Assembly (NCBI GenBank): GCA_029260755.1
Contig: JAJDCQ010000178.1
Coordinates: 1-64,000, forward strand
Length of the DNA stretch: 64,000 nucleotides
Direction of reading: 5' to 3'
Origin: Planctomycetota bacterium
GTDB taxonomy: Bacteria; Planctomycetota; J058; JAJDCQ01
Part shown: piece by piece, positions 15,213 through 23,551 of the stretch
Numbering within the stretch: the first letter of the stretch is position 1
Layout: each line of letters starts with the position of its first letter
Translations under genes and position numbers: made by a program
The notes under the pieces: model-generated
Told to the model about the DNA's origin: nothing
The model's input: only the letters and a program-made list of their open reading frames with translations
Database searches by the model: none

Positions 15213-16085
15213 CTAGAGCAGGTCCCCGACGAGCTCGGAGCTCAGCGAGCCGCGGCAGACCTCGGCGGCCGGCCCCGTCATGAGGACGTTGCCGCGGTCG
15301 GTCCAGTCGATCTCGAGGTCGCCGCCGCGCAGGTGAACGGTCGCCTTGCGGTTGCCGCGGTCGGTCCGGGCGGCGGCGACGACGGTCGCGCAGGCGCCGG
15401 TGCCGCAGGCCTGGGTCTCGCCGCTTCCGCGCTCCCAGACGCGCACCCGGAGCTCGTCGCGGGCGAGCACGTCGACGAACTCGACGTTGGCTCGGTCGGG
15501 GAAGGAGGGGTGGTTCTCGAGCGCCGGACCGAGCCGGAGGAAGTTCGGATCCTCGCTGTCGATCCCGAAGAGGACGCAGTGGGGGTTGCCCATCGAGACC
15601 CCGGTGAAGCGGATGCGCTCGCCGGCGATCTCGATCGGCTCGTCGATCGCCTCGTCGCCGTCGCCGAGGACGGGCACCTGAGCCCGGGCGAAGCGCGGCT
15701 CGCCCATGTCGACGGTCGCGGCGACGACGCGGCCTCGGCGAACCTCGACGTCGACGGCGTGGATGGCGACGTTGCTCTCGATCCGGAGCCGGTCCTTGCG
15801 GGCGATCTTGTGGTCCCAGGCGTACTTGGCGACGCAGCGGATGCCGTTGCCGCACATGTCGCCCTCGCTGCCGTCGGCGTTGAACATCCGCATGCGGACG
15901 TCACCCTTGCCCGACGGCAGGATCAGGATGAGGCCGTCGCTGCCGACTCCCTTGTAGCGGTCGGAGACGCGGCGGGCGAGCTCGCCGAGCTTCTCGACGT
16001 CATCGGGCAGGCGCTGGCCGATGGCATCGACGTAGATGTAGTCGTTGCCGCAGCCGTGCATCTTGACGAACTTGAGCTCGCTCAC
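15213..16085 (-). CDS. dapF: Diaminopimelate epimerase
   Basis: 290 residues. DapF interconverts LL- and meso-diaminopimelate for lysine and peptidoglycan synthesis, using two catalytic cysteines; both are visible in their family contexts, NADGSEGDMCGNGIRC and ETQACGTGACA. The N-terminal KMHGCGNDYIYVD motif is also standard. I chose the GTG at 16085: AGGAGG sits about 10 nt upstream and the product starts at the usual MSELKFVKMHG position, whereas the longer frame to 16169 would add an unconserved leader. Length is typical (E. coli 274). A functional DapF indicates meso-DAP synthesis and hence a peptidoglycan wall, which is of interest given the older debate about planctomycete walls. It stands alone, with an extended -10 promoter just upstream. 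Confidence 0.96.
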   Translation of the reverse strand: MSELKFVKMHGCGNDYIYVDAIGQRLPDDVEKLGELARRVSDRYKGVGSDGLILILPSGKGDVRMRMFNADGSEGDMCGNGIRCVAKYAWDHKIARKDRLRIESNVAIHAVDVEVRRGRVVAATVDMGEPRFARAQVPVLGDGDEAIDEPIEIAGERIRFTGVSMGNPHCVLFGIDSEDPNFLRLGPALENHPSFPDRANVEFVDVLARDELRVRVWERGSGETQACGTGACATVVAAARTDRGNRKATVHLRGGDLEIDWTDRGNVLMTGPAAEVCRGSLSSELVGDLL

Positions 16086-16111
16086 GGATCTCCGATCCTC
16101 CTGGGAGGTCG

Positions 16112-16120
16112 ATCGTAACA
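16112..16120 (-). promoter_or_regulatory. Possible extended -10 promoter of dapF
   Basis: On the minus strand this reads TGTTACGAT, an extended -10 (TG-n-TACGAT), 26 bases before the GTG start. No convincing -35 box lies upstream. Confidence 0.4.
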
Positions 16121-16179
16121 CGGTCGCGGCAGGGGACGGAACGCCTGGGGCGCCCGTCAACCGCGCCACGGCCGACGTG

Positions 16180-16273
16180 TCGCGGCGACCCGCGCATCGT
16201 GGTCTGGGGGGGCCCCCTCATTGCATTGTCGCACGCCCCGAGCCGGCCCGGAAGATCGGGTCGCCTCGTCACG
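16180..16273. repeat. Repeat family D, copy 1 (CGGGTCGCGGCGACCCG arms)
   Basis: Left arm 16180-16192 (TCGCGGCGACCCG), right arm 16257-16273 partly decayed (CGGGTCGCCTCGTCACG), 64 bp apart exactly as in copy 2 at 25776-25873. Between them lies a G7/C5 block (GGGGGGGCCCCC) followed by CATTGCATTGTCGCACG, also conserved in copy 2. It lies between dapF and the end of aroDE. Confidence 0.75.
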
Positions 16274-16303
16274 CCCGGCGCGACATCCGGGCGCGCGCCG
16301 CCG

Positions 16304-17839
16304 TCACTCGCCTCCGGCGAGCTCCGCCTCGGCCGCGGCGCGCATCGCCGGAAGCGGCCCCTCTCGCCCCGTCCAGAACCGCACCTGCCCGGCCGCCTGC
16401 CGGAGCAGCATGTCGAGACCGTCGAGCGTCGCCGCGCCCGCTGCCGCCGCCTCCCGCAGGAGCCGCGTCGGCCGCGGGCGGTAGACCATGTCGAACACGA
16501 GCGACCTCGCGTCGAGCGCCGATGCGGGCACCGGGCTCTCGCCGACATGCTCGCCCTGACCGAGCGTGGTCGCGTTCACGATCACCTCGGCCTCGCCTGC
16601 GGCCAGCCCGTCGAGCGGCCCCACGAACGCGACCCCGGCCGCCTCCGCCGCCTCGCGTCCTCGCGTGGCGCTCCGGTTTCGGAGCGTCACCTCGGCGCCG
16701 GCCCGCCGGAGCTCCGTCGCCGCGGCCCGCGCCGCACCCCCGGCGCCGAGGACGCACACCGCCCGCCCCGCGACCGCGCCGCCGAGCGCCGCCTCGATGC
16801 TCTCGCGCGCCGCCGCGGCGTCGGTGTTCGTCGCGCGCCAGCAGCCGCCATCGAGGCGCAGGGTGTTGGCCGCCCCGACGCGGGCCGCGGCGTCTTCGCG
16901 CCCCGCCCCGCCGGCCTCCTCCCTCGCCGCGGCGAGGGCGGCGAGCTTGTGGGGCGCGGTGACGCTCAGCCCGGCGATGCCGGCCCGCGCCGCGAGCGCG
17001 AGGAAGACGGGCGCGTCGTCCACCTCGAACGGGAGGTAGACCGCGTCGATGCCGAGCGCCGCGAAGCTCGCCGCGTGGATCGCCGGGCTCAGGCTGTGGC
17101 CGATGGGCTTGCCGATCACTCCGTAGATGGCCGTCTCGAGGTGAAGCTCGCCGTGGCGCCAGCGCGTCGCCAGCTCGTCGACGGTCGGCTGCCCGGGCGC
17201 GGTCCGCCGGGTCGCGTCGGCCGCCGCGTAGGTGAACGGCTGCCCGAAGATCGGGGCGAGGACGCGGGTCGCGAGTCCCGCCTCGCCCATCCCGACCGCG
17301 ATCGTCGGCCGGCCGCTGCTCGACGCGAACGCGCGCCCCGCGAGGAGGAGGCGCAGGGCGTCCTCGGCGCCGGCGACCCGCGTCGCCAGCTTCACCCGAT
17401 CGTCGGGCCCGTGCGCGAGCGCTCCGAGCCGCTCCAGCGTTCTCTGTAACCCGGCGTCGTCCGGCGTCCTCTCGAAGTCGTGCTCGCTCACGATGAGCTT
17501 CGCGTCGGCGGGGCCGCGCGCGGCGAGCAGCTCGCGGAAGGCTGGCGCGTCGACCGCGTCGATGTCCACGAGCTCGGCGCCGACCTGCACGCCGCGCCGC
17601 AGGAGCTCCATCCGATCGCCGGTCGTCTCGACGGTGCCTCCGGCGCGACACGTGAGGAGCAGCTCGATGCCGTCGGGACGGGCGGCTCGCGCGATCGCCT
17701 CGGGGTCGGGGCCGGCGACCGCGTCGAGGCGCACCTCGACCGCGGCCGCGATCGGGCTGCTCGACGCGACGCGCTCGACCTCCTCGATGACGGCGCCGGT
17801 GGTGGTCGCGGCGACCGAGACGCAGACGGTCCGCTTCAT
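16304..17839 (-). CDS. aroDE: Fused 3-dehydroquinate dehydratase (type I) / shikimate dehydrogenase
   Basis: 511 residues. Residues about 1-225 are a type I dehydroquinate dehydratase: the catalytic histidine is in LIVSEHDFERTP and the Schiff-base lysine in DRVKLATRV. Residues about 240-511 are shikimate dehydrogenase: the substrate loop YGVIGKPIGHSLSPAIHAASF, the catalytic lysine in VTAPHKLAAL, NTLR...TNTDAAA and the Rossmann motif VLGAGGAARAAA. The fusion therefore catalyses two consecutive steps of the shikimate pathway in the cytoplasm; the same order is known from plants and Chlamydiae. Its ATG overlaps the ispE stop in ATGA, so it is translationally coupled and is the last gene of the psd-pssA-folK-panC-ispE-aroDE operon. 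Confidence 0.96.
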   Translation of the reverse strand: MKRTVCVSVAATTTGAVIEEVERVASSSPIAAAVEVRLDAVAGPDPEAIARAARPDGIELLLTCRAGGTVETTGDRMELLRRGVQVGAELVDIDAVDAPAFRELLAARGPADAKLIVSEHDFERTPDDAGLQRTLERLGALAHGPDDRVKLATRVAGAEDALRLLLAGRAFASSSGRPTIAVGMGEAGLATRVLAPIFGQPFTYAAADATRRTAPGQPTVDELATRWRHGELHLETAIYGVIGKPIGHSLSPAIHAASFAALGIDAVYLPFEVDDAPVFLALAARAGIAGLSVTAPHKLAALAAAREEAGGAGREDAAARVGAANTLRLDGGCWRATNTDAAAARESIEAALGGAVAGRAVCVLGAGGAARAAATELRRAGAEVTLRNRSATRGREAAEAAGVAFVGPLDGLAAGEAEVIVNATTLGQGEHVGESPVPASALDARSLVFDMVYRPRPTRLLREAAAAGAATLDGLDMLLRQAAGQVRFWTGREGPLPAMRAAAEAELAGGE

Positions 17840-18771
17840 TCCGCTGGCTGCTCGCCGCCTGCACGGACGAGCAGCGTGGGGGACACCCCATCGGCGACGA
17901 GCGCGTCGGCGACCGCTCGGGCGTGACCCTCGTCGCGCGCGACGCCGAACACCGTCGCGCCGCTCCCCGACAGGAGCGCGCCGAGCAGTCCGGCATCGAG
18001 GAGACGCGCCTTCGCCGCCGCGAGCTCCGGGAAGAGCGCGAACGCCGGCGCCTCGAGGTCGTCGCGCAGCGCCGCGGCGACGGCCGCCGCGTCGCCCGAT
18101 GCGAACGCGTCGCCCAGCCGCGCCAGGCCCACGTCGGGGGCGGCCCGCACGCCGGCGTCGGCCGCGATGCCGGCCGTCTCGGCCCACGCGCGGTAGACCT
18201 TCGGCGTCGGCACCGAGACCGCCGGGACGTGGAGGACGAGGTGCACCGGCGCGCTCGGACCGGGCGCCGACGCCACCCGCTCGCCGCGCCCGGTGCAGAC
18301 GGCCGTCCCGCCCCGGACGAAGAACGGGCAGTCGCTCCCGAGCTCGCCGGCGAGACCGGCGAGGCGCTCGGGCGACCACTCGGCGTCGAGTCGCCACAGG
18401 GTCGCGAGGGCGCGCAGGGTGGCCGCCGCGTCGGAGCTGCCGCCGCCGAGGCCGCCGCCGGCCGGCACCGCCTTCTCGATCGTGATCCGGGCGCCGAGCT
18501 CGGGTCGCTCCGCGGCATCCCGGAGCGCCGTCGCCGCCCGGTGGGCGAGGTTCTCGGGGCCGTCGGGCACCGCGGCGGCGCCCGTCGCCGCCTCCGGCGC
18601 GCCGCGCACGACGCACTCGATCACGCCCTCGTCGCCGGCCTCGACCGAGACGACGTCGGCGAGGCCGTGCAGCTCGGTCATGACCGTCGCGATCTCGTGA
18701 AACCCGTCGGGGCGGCGCCCGAGCACCTCGAGATAGAGGTTGACCTTGGCGGGGGCGCGCGTGGTGATCAT
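17836..18771 (-). CDS. ispE: 4-diphosphocytidyl-2-C-methyl-D-erythritol kinase
   Basis: 311 residues. IspE phosphorylates CDP-methylerythritol in the MEP route to isoprenoids. The GHMP-kinase signatures are present: the N-terminal APAKVNLYLEVLGRRPDGFHE, the ATP-binding PAGGGLGGGSSDAAATL and the C-terminal LSGSGATVFGV. Start ATG at 18771 lies in an ATGA overlap with the panC stop, and its own stop overlaps the aroDE start in the same way, showing tight coupling. Length is as expected for the family (about 285-310). The Ala- and Gly-rich insertions are in line with the high GC content. Confidence 0.96.
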   Translation of the reverse strand: MITTRAPAKVNLYLEVLGRRPDGFHEIATVMTELHGLADVVSVEAGDEGVIECVVRGAPEAATGAAAVPDGPENLAHRAATALRDAAERPELGARITIEKAVPAGGGLGGGSSDAAATLRALATLWRLDAEWSPERLAGLAGELGSDCPFFVRGGTAVCTGRGERVASAPGPSAPVHLVLHVPAVSVPTPKVYRAWAETAGIAADAGVRAAPDVGLARLGDAFASGDAAAVAAALRDDLEAPAFALFPELAAAKARLLDAGLLGALLSGSGATVFGVARDEGHARAVADALVADGVSPTLLVRAGGEQPAE

Positions 18772-19628
18772 TCGCCGGGCGGCGTCAGCGCCGCGTTGTC
18801 GATGAGGCGGGTCTTGCCGACGTGCACCGCGATGAGCGCGCGCGTCGGGCGCTCGATCGTCTCGATCGCCGCGAGCGTGTCGGCGTCGCGGAGCTCGACG
18901 TAGTCGATCCGGTCGACGCCGCCTTCGCGCAGCCTCGCCGTCATCAGCTCGAGGACCGCCCCGGCGCTCCGCTCGCCCGCCGCGACCGCATCGCCGGCGA
19001 GCGTGAGGGCCGCCGAGAGCGAGAGGGCCCGGGCCCGCTCCGGCGCGTCGAGGTAGGCGTTGCGACTGCTCAGGGCGAGGCCGTCGGCGTCGCGCACGAT
19101 CGGGCAGGGGACGACCTCGACCGGCAGGTGGAGGTCGGTGGCCATGCGCGCGATCACCCGGCACTGCTGGTAGTCCTTCTCCCCGAGGTAGGCCCGGCCC
19201 GGCGTCACGATGTTGAAGAGCTTCAGGACGACGGTCAGGACGCCCCGGAAGTGTCCCGGACGGCTCGCCCCGCAGAGCGCCTCGACCGTCCGCTCCTGGA
19301 TGACGTAGGTGTCGTAGCCTGCCGGATACATGTCGGCCGCCGAGGTGGTGAAGACGACGTCGCAGCCGGCGGACGCGAGCAGCGCCGCGTCCCCGTCGGC
19401 GTCGCGCGGGTAGCGCTCGAAGTCCTCGCCGGCGCCGAACTGGAGCGGGTTGACGAAGATGCTCGCCACGACGAGGTCGGACTCGTCGCGCGCGCGGCGG
19501 ACGAGCGAGAGATGCCCCTCGTGGAGCGCCCCCATCGTCGGGACGAAGCCGATCCGCTGGCCGGCGGCCCGCGCCGCGAGGGCGCGTGCGCGCATCGCCG
19601 CGACCGAGTCGACCCGCTCGATGCTCAC
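18768..19628 (-). CDS. panC: Pantothenate synthetase
   Basis: 286 residues. PanC joins pantoate and beta-alanine with ATP to make pantothenate for coenzyme A. Nucleotidyltransferase landmarks are all there: FVPTMGALHEGHLSLV with the HxGH motif, FVNPLQFGAGEDFERYPR, GHFRGVLTVVLKLFNIV, LGEKDYQQ and the KMSKS-like ALSSRNAYL. It starts with GTG at 19628 in a GTGA overlap with the folK stop and ends in an ATGA overlap with ispE. No panB or panD is in the window, so the rest of the pathway lies elsewhere. Confidence 0.96.
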   Translation of the reverse strand: MSIERVDSVAAMRARALAARAAGQRIGFVPTMGALHEGHLSLVRRARDESDLVVASIFVNPLQFGAGEDFERYPRDADGDAALLASAGCDVVFTTSAADMYPAGYDTYVIQERTVEALCGASRPGHFRGVLTVVLKLFNIVTPGRAYLGEKDYQQCRVIARMATDLHLPVEVVPCPIVRDADGLALSSRNAYLDAPERARALSLSAALTLAGDAVAAGERSAGAVLELMTARLREGGVDRIDYVELRDADTLAAIETIERPTRALIAVHVGKTRLIDNAALTPPGE

Positions 19629-20107
19629 GAGTCCACCGTCGACGAGAGCCGCGCGAGCAGCTCCGCGACGCTCGCGCCCGAGATCGGGTCCCGCGCGTCC
19701 GGGGCGATCTCGGCGAGCGGACCGAGGACGAACGACCGCTGCGCCGCGCGCGGATGGGGGATGGTGAGCCGATCGGTCCGGATCACGCGGTCCTCCCAGA
19801 GGATGATGTCGAGGTCGAGCCGGCGCGGGCCCCAGCGCTCCTCGCGGGTCCGATCGCGTCCGTGGGCGACCTCGATCGCGAGCAGCCGCTCGAGCAGCTC
19901 CTCGGGGCTCGACGCGGTCTCGATGACCGCGGCCGCGTTCAGGAACGCGGGCTGATCCGGCGGCCCGCCGACGGGTTCGGTCTCGTGAAACGTCGAGGTC
20001 GCGACGACGGACGTGCCGGGATCGGCATCGAGCGCGGCGAGCGCGGCGTGGAGCGTCTCGGCGCGATCGCCGAGGTTCGCCCCGAGGGCGAGGTGGACGC
20101 GCGCCAT
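19625..20107 (-). CDS. folK: 2-amino-4-hydroxy-6-hydroxymethyldihydropteridine pyrophosphokinase
   Basis: 160 residues. HPPK transfers pyrophosphate to the pterin in folate synthesis. The sequence starts with the family pattern LALGANLGDR, continues with FHETEPVGGPPDQPAFLNAA and contains the diagnostic RWGPRRLDLDIILWED and IPHPRAAQRSFVLGPLAEI. Length is typical. The ATG at 20107 lies 7 bases after the pssA stop; the ribosome binding site is weak, so it probably depends on upstream translation. Folate and pantothenate genes often sit together in bacteria; coupling to phospholipid genes as here is less usual. Confidence 0.96.
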   Translation of the reverse strand: MARVHLALGANLGDRAETLHAALAALDADPGTSVVATSTFHETEPVGGPPDQPAFLNAAAVIETASSPEELLERLLAIEVAHGRDRTREERWGPRRLDLDIILWEDRVIRTDRLTIPHPRAAQRSFVLGPLAEIAPDARDPISGASVAELLARLSSTVDS

Positions 20108-20114
20108 CGCCGGC

Positions 20115-21065
20115 TCAGGAGACGTCGTCGTCCTTCGCCGGGGCGGGACGCGGCGAGCTCGAGCCCTTCGGCGAGCCCTTCGGGCGCTTCCGGCCCCAGA
20201 GGCCGAGGCCCTTCCCGGCGAGGACGAGGGGACCGCTGGCCGCGAACCCGCAGAAGAGGGACGCCGCGAACACCTCCGGCCAGGCGAGGATCACGATCAC
20301 GGCGGCGACGATGAGGGCGGTCCGCGTGCTCGGCCCGCGCAGCCCGCGGCGCCGGTCGGAGTGGCGCAGCCACCTCAGGCCGCGGCTCGCCGGGTGGACG
20401 TAGGGGACGTTGCTCACCATCAGGTAGGCGAGGCCGACGGCGATGAACGGCAGCGCCCAGGTGAGCATCGCCGAGCTGTCTCCCCCGACGAGCCCGTCGA
20501 GGAACGCGCGGACGCGCTCGCCGCGCGGGATCTGGAGGTAGTGAATGAAGACGAGGAGCGAGGCCACGACGCCGGCGGCGCCCGGCGATGGCAGGCCCTT
20601 GAAGCTCTGATGATCGCTCGCGTCGTGGGCGTTCTCGACGTTGAAGCGGGCGAGGCGGAGCAGGGTCGCCGAGGCGAAGACGGCGGCGAAGCACCAGGCC
20701 ATCTTCCCCCAGAACGGTCCGGTGAAGAGGACGGTGTTCGTCACGACCACGGCGAGGGCCGGCGCGACGCCGAAGCTCACCGCGTCGGAGAGCGAGTCGA
20801 GCTGACCGCCGAAGTCGCCGGCGCTGCGGACGAGCCGCGCGACGCCGCCGTCGAGGGCGTCGAAGACCATCGCGAGGACGATGAGGGCTCCGGCCTGCCA
20901 GAGGTTCGCCGTGTTGACGATCGCGCCGCCGGTGGCGTCGAACTGCAGCATCGAGAGCTTGACGACCGCGGCGAAGCCGCAGACGGCGTTGCCGAGGGTG
21001 AAGAGGTGCGGAAGAAACGTGAGCTTCTCGCGCACTCGGTCCCGCTTTCGGCGTCGTTCGCCCAT
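20115..21065 (-). CDS. pssA: CDP-diacylglycerol-serine O-phosphatidyltransferase
   Basis: 316 residues, integral membrane enzyme making phosphatidylserine. The CDP-alcohol phosphatidyltransferase motif DG-x2-AR-x8-G-x3-D-x3-D is visible as DALDGGVARLVRS...DFGGQLDSLSD (about residues 70-95). At least six hydrophobic helices follow, and the last 35 residues form a charged Lys/Pro/Ser cytoplasmic tail. The GFAAV and SFGVAPAL stretches are typical of the PssA group. The gene starts 20 bases after the psd stop, so product and next enzyme are co-expressed although in the reverse of reaction order. Confidence 0.93.
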   Translation of the reverse strand: MGERRRKRDRVREKLTFLPHLFTLGNAVCGFAAVVKLSMLQFDATGGAIVNTANLWQAGALIVLAMVFDALDGGVARLVRSAGDFGGQLDSLSDAVSFGVAPALAVVVTNTVLFTGPFWGKMAWCFAAVFASATLLRLARFNVENAHDASDHQSFKGLPSPGAAGVVASLLVFIHYLQIPRGERVRAFLDGLVGGDSSAMLTWALPFIAVGLAYLMVSNVPYVHPASRGLRWLRHSDRRRGLRGPSTRTALIVAAVIVILAWPEVFAASLFCGFAASGPLVLAGKGLGLWGRKRPKGSPKGSSSPRPAPAKDDDVS

Positions 21066-21085
21066 GTCGTTCCGATCGTCCTTCG

Positions 21086-21823
21086 TCAGACGGCGGCCGC
21101 TGCCGCGGCTCTGGTCTCGGATTCCCCACCCGTCGCGACCGGGACGCGCCCGAGCACGGTCGAGCCTCCCCGGACGCGGTCGCCGACCGCGACGGCGGAC
21201 GTGAAGCCCGCCTCGACCGGCACCCAGAGCTCGGTTCGCGAACCGAGCTTGATCATCCCGTAGCGCTCGCCGCGAGCGATCTCGTCGCCGAGCTCGACCG
21301 GGCAGACGATGCGGCGCGCGACCGCCCCGACGACCTGCCGGACGACGAGGCGGAGCCCGAGGGTCGCCGGCTCGCGGCTCTCGATCCCGACCGAGCAGGA
21401 CTCGTTCCGGATCGCCGCGTCGGGCGAGTAGGCCGGGCCGTAGGCGCCGGACTGATGATGGCGGTAGCGCACCGTCGCGTCGCACGGCATCCGGTTGACG
21501 TGGACGTCGAGCGGCGAGAGAAAGATGCCGATCCGGAGAGCGTCGCCCTGGAGGTAGCCGTCTTCCCGGACGACGCCGACGTCGGAGACGACCCCATCGG
21601 CGGGCGAGATGAGCGCGCCCGGCTCGTCGGGGATGGTCCGGTCGGGGTCCCGGAAGAACCAGGTGAAGAACGCGACCGGAACGATCCAGGGCAGGGCGAG
21701 CCAGAGCAGCTCCGGCCGGTCGCCGACGGCCGCCGCGCCGCACGCGCCTCCGGCGAGGACGACCGAGAGGCCCACCCAGGCACCCCAGTCGCTTCGGCCG
21801 TAGGTCGCGATCGGAAAGTGCAC
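21086..21823 (-). CDS. psd: Phosphatidylserine decarboxylase, short (archaeal-type) form
   Basis: 245 residues, pyruvoyl-dependent enzyme converting phosphatidylserine to phosphatidylethanolamine. A hydrophobic N-terminal hairpin (about 14-55) anchors it; the catalytic part has FRDPDRTIPDEPGALISPADGVV, RIGIFLSPLDVHVNRMP and GERYGMIKLGSRTELWVP. In the last stretch the LGS triplet is where self-cleavage at Gly-Ser generates the pyruvoyl group, in the usual position. The start is GTG at 21823 with GAGGG 7 nt upstream. It is the first gene of the six-gene operon ending in aroDE and has a near-perfect promoter 47-75 bases upstream. Confidence 0.94.
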   Translation of the reverse strand: MHFPIATYGRSDWGAWVGLSVVLAGGACGAAAVGDRPELLWLALPWIVPVAFFTWFFRDPDRTIPDEPGALISPADGVVSDVGVVREDGYLQGDALRIGIFLSPLDVHVNRMPCDATVRYRHHQSGAYGPAYSPDAAIRNESCSVGIESREPATLGLRLVVRQVVGAVARRIVCPVELGDEIARGERYGMIKLGSRTELWVPVEAGFTSAVAVGDRVRGGSTVLGRVPVATGGESETRAAAAAAV

Positions 21824-21869
21824 GGGGTGCCCTCGGGTTGGATTCGCACAAGCTTAGTTGTGGCCGGGG

Positions 21870-21898
21870 ATTGTAGTTCTCGGCCGTCCGGCTGTCAA
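21870..21898 (-). promoter_or_regulatory. Promoter of the psd-pssA-folK-panC-ispE-aroDE operon
   Basis: On the minus strand: perfect -35 TTGACA (21898-21893), 17-bp spacer, -10 TACAAT (21875-21870). Transcription should start near 21863, leaving a leader of about 40 nt with a normal ribosome binding site. Confidence 0.75.
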
Positions 21899-22064
21899 CG
21901 CCGGACTCGCGTCCGTTGACGCTTCGCGTTGCGGTGTCGAAGGTTCGTCACTTCGGGCCTTCGTCCTGAGATACGCACGGAGCGTGCCCATCGGATCGAT
22001 CGGATCGACGAACTGGATCGTTCCACCCCGAGGCGGTCGCGCGAAACGGGCGGGTCGGATTCCC

Positions 22065-22093
22065 TTGTGAGGCGACCGCGCCCGGTGTTTGAT
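22065..22093 (+). promoter_or_regulatory. Promoter placing the start codon at +1 (leaderless type)
   Basis: -35 TTGTGA (22065-22070), 17-bp spacer, -10 TTTGAT (22088-22093), and the ATG of the next gene 8 bases after the -10. Confidence 0.5.
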
Positions 22094-22101
22094 GGTCGGC
22101 C

Positions 22102-22635
22102 ATGGCCTCGGGCGAGTCGAAGAACCGCAACCTCGTCATCGCCGCCGTCGCGATCATCGCGCTCGGCGCTGCGATCTTCCTGCTCTCGGGGACGCTGACC
22201 GAGGAGGAGCGGATCTACCGGGTGCTCGAGGCGGTCCGGGTCGCGGTCGAGGACCGCAGCGCCCGCGACGTGGTCGAGCACGTCGACCCCGCCTACCGCG
22301 GCTCCTACGGTCGCGAGTCGATGGACCGTCAGGGGCTCCGTCAGGCCCTCAACGGCTACTTCTTCCAGGCGAAGGGCGGGCTCACCTGCGTGATCGTGCC
22401 GCTCTCGATCGACGTGACCGAGGGGTCGCGGACGGCGACCGCCCACTTCCAGGCGGCCGTCTTCGACGGGATCAGCATCACCGGCGTCGAGCCGCCGGGC
22501 GGCGGTCGCGGGTTCGACATCACCGTCACGCTCCGCAAGGGAGACGACGACGAGTGGAGAATCAGCGGCCACGAGCTGAAGCCCGTGCGACCCGGGGACG
22601 TCTGGCGTCAGAGCATCACGGGTGCCGATGACTGA
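22102..22635 (+). CDS. Membrane-anchored protein with NTF2-like fold (unknown function)
   Basis: 177 residues. One membrane helix at about 10-30 (LVIAAVAIIALGAAIFLLSG) with a short basic N-terminus predicts an N-in anchor and an extracytoplasmic domain. The rest, starting TEEERIYRVLEAVRVAVEDRSARDVVEHVDPAY and ending in alternating strands (TATAHFQAAVF, FDITVTLRKGDDDEWRISGHEL), has the helix-then-curved-sheet pattern of NTF2/SnoaL-like proteins, a fold used for ligand binding or protein contacts; this is a pattern judgement, not a family match. First gene of a three-gene operon: it overlaps the next by 8 bases. Its ATG is 8 nt from a -10 box and has no ribosome binding site. Confidence 0.8.
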   Translation: MASGESKNRNLVIAAVAIIALGAAIFLLSGTLTEEERIYRVLEAVRVAVEDRSARDVVEHVDPAYRGSYGRESMDRQGLRQALNGYFFQAKGGLTCVIVPLSIDVTEGSRTATAHFQAAVFDGISITGVEPPGGGRGFDITVTLRKGDDDEWRISGHELKPVRPGDVWRQSITGADD

Positions 22636-23551
22636 GCAAATGGTGAGCAGTGAGCCCACGGCGCCGCCGCCCGCGCGACGGCAGACCGTCCCGGGCGCCG
22701 ACCCGAACGAGGGCGCGGACCGCACCGTCGGTCAGCTCCGCCTCCGCGGCCCGATCCTCGAGCGCCTCTGGACCGACGGCAGCCCTCGCGACCGCTACGA
22801 CCTACGCGAGTGGGAGCTGAGCTTCGAGATCCGGCGGCGGCGGGGCCTCGCGTTCCTCAGCTCGGCGCTGATCGGCGTCCTCCTCTCGGGCGCCTACCAG
22901 ATCGGCGTGATGTGGGCCTGGGTGCTCGCGGTCGGGCTCTCATCGCTCCTGATCGCGTTCGTCGCCTCCGGCCTCGCCCGCCGGCCCTACCTCGTCCTCG
23001 CGCGGGACGGCTACCGGATCCGGCTGCCGATCCCGAGCCTCACCCTCGAGGGGTTCCGCGACCTCTTCCTCGATCTGAGCCGCATCCGCCTCGAGGCGCT
23101 CGCCGCGGCCGTGGTCGCCGCGGTCGATCGCGATCCCGCCGAGCCCTCGCCGTCCGAGTCGCAGTCGCTGAGGCGGCACGAGGACGACGACTTCTACCAC
23201 CCGCAGCCGCTCGTCGACGACGCGGGCGCGGTGACCTACGCCCTGAGCTGCCGCGACCTGCCGCAGCTCTTCGAGGCGATCTCGCTCTGCTACCGCGGGA
23301 CGGTGCGGGCGATGCGCGGCGGGGAGGCGCCGGGGATGACCGGTCCGATTCGCTTCACGGTGAACGCCGCCGCGACGCCCCGCTCCGACGCGGCGGACGC
23401 GGCCGTCGCGGCGTGCCTCGCCGAGTGCGTCGCCTGGAGTCGCTACTCGGGCGACGGCGTCCCCGCGGGCGTCGACTGGACCACGCCTGATGAGGTCGAC
23501 GGCGACGGCGACGGCGAGGCCGACGCCGACGGCGCGGGAGCGACCGCATGA
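22628..23551 (+). CDS. Membrane protein of unknown function, second gene of operon
   Basis: 307 residues from the ATG at 22628 (a GTG at 22622 is 2 codons upstream and an ATG at 22640 is 4 codons downstream). After a Pro/Ala-rich cytoplasmic stretch, two adjacent hydrophobic helices at about 75-95 and 98-120 (LAFLSSALIGVLLSGAYQIG, AWVLAVGLSSLLIAFVASGLA) form a membrane hairpin; the remainder is soluble, contains an Asp/Glu-rich tail with repeated DG(D/E) units and no family signature I know. The last 4 bases overlap the next gene in ATGA. Confidence 0.75.
   Translation: MTEQMVSSEPTAPPPARRQTVPGADPNEGADRTVGQLRLRGPILERLWTDGSPRDRYDLREWELSFEIRRRRGLAFLSSALIGVLLSGAYQIGVMWAWVLAVGLSSLLIAFVASGLARRPYLVLARDGYRIRLPIPSLTLEGFRDLFLDLSRIRLEALAAAVVAAVDRDPAEPSPSESQSLRRHEDDDFYHPQPLVDDAGAVTYALSCRDLPQLFEAISLCYRGTVRAMRGGEAPGMTGPIRFTVNAAATPRSDAADAAVAACLAECVAWSRYSGDGVPAGVDWTTPDEVDGDGDGEADADGAGATA

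Noticed and set aside
11083-15855. A 1590-codon open frame on the minus strand
   Set aside because: It lies opposite the giant pseudokinase gene and dapF; its Arg/Leu/Val-rich product has no domains and comes from the high-GC antisense frame.
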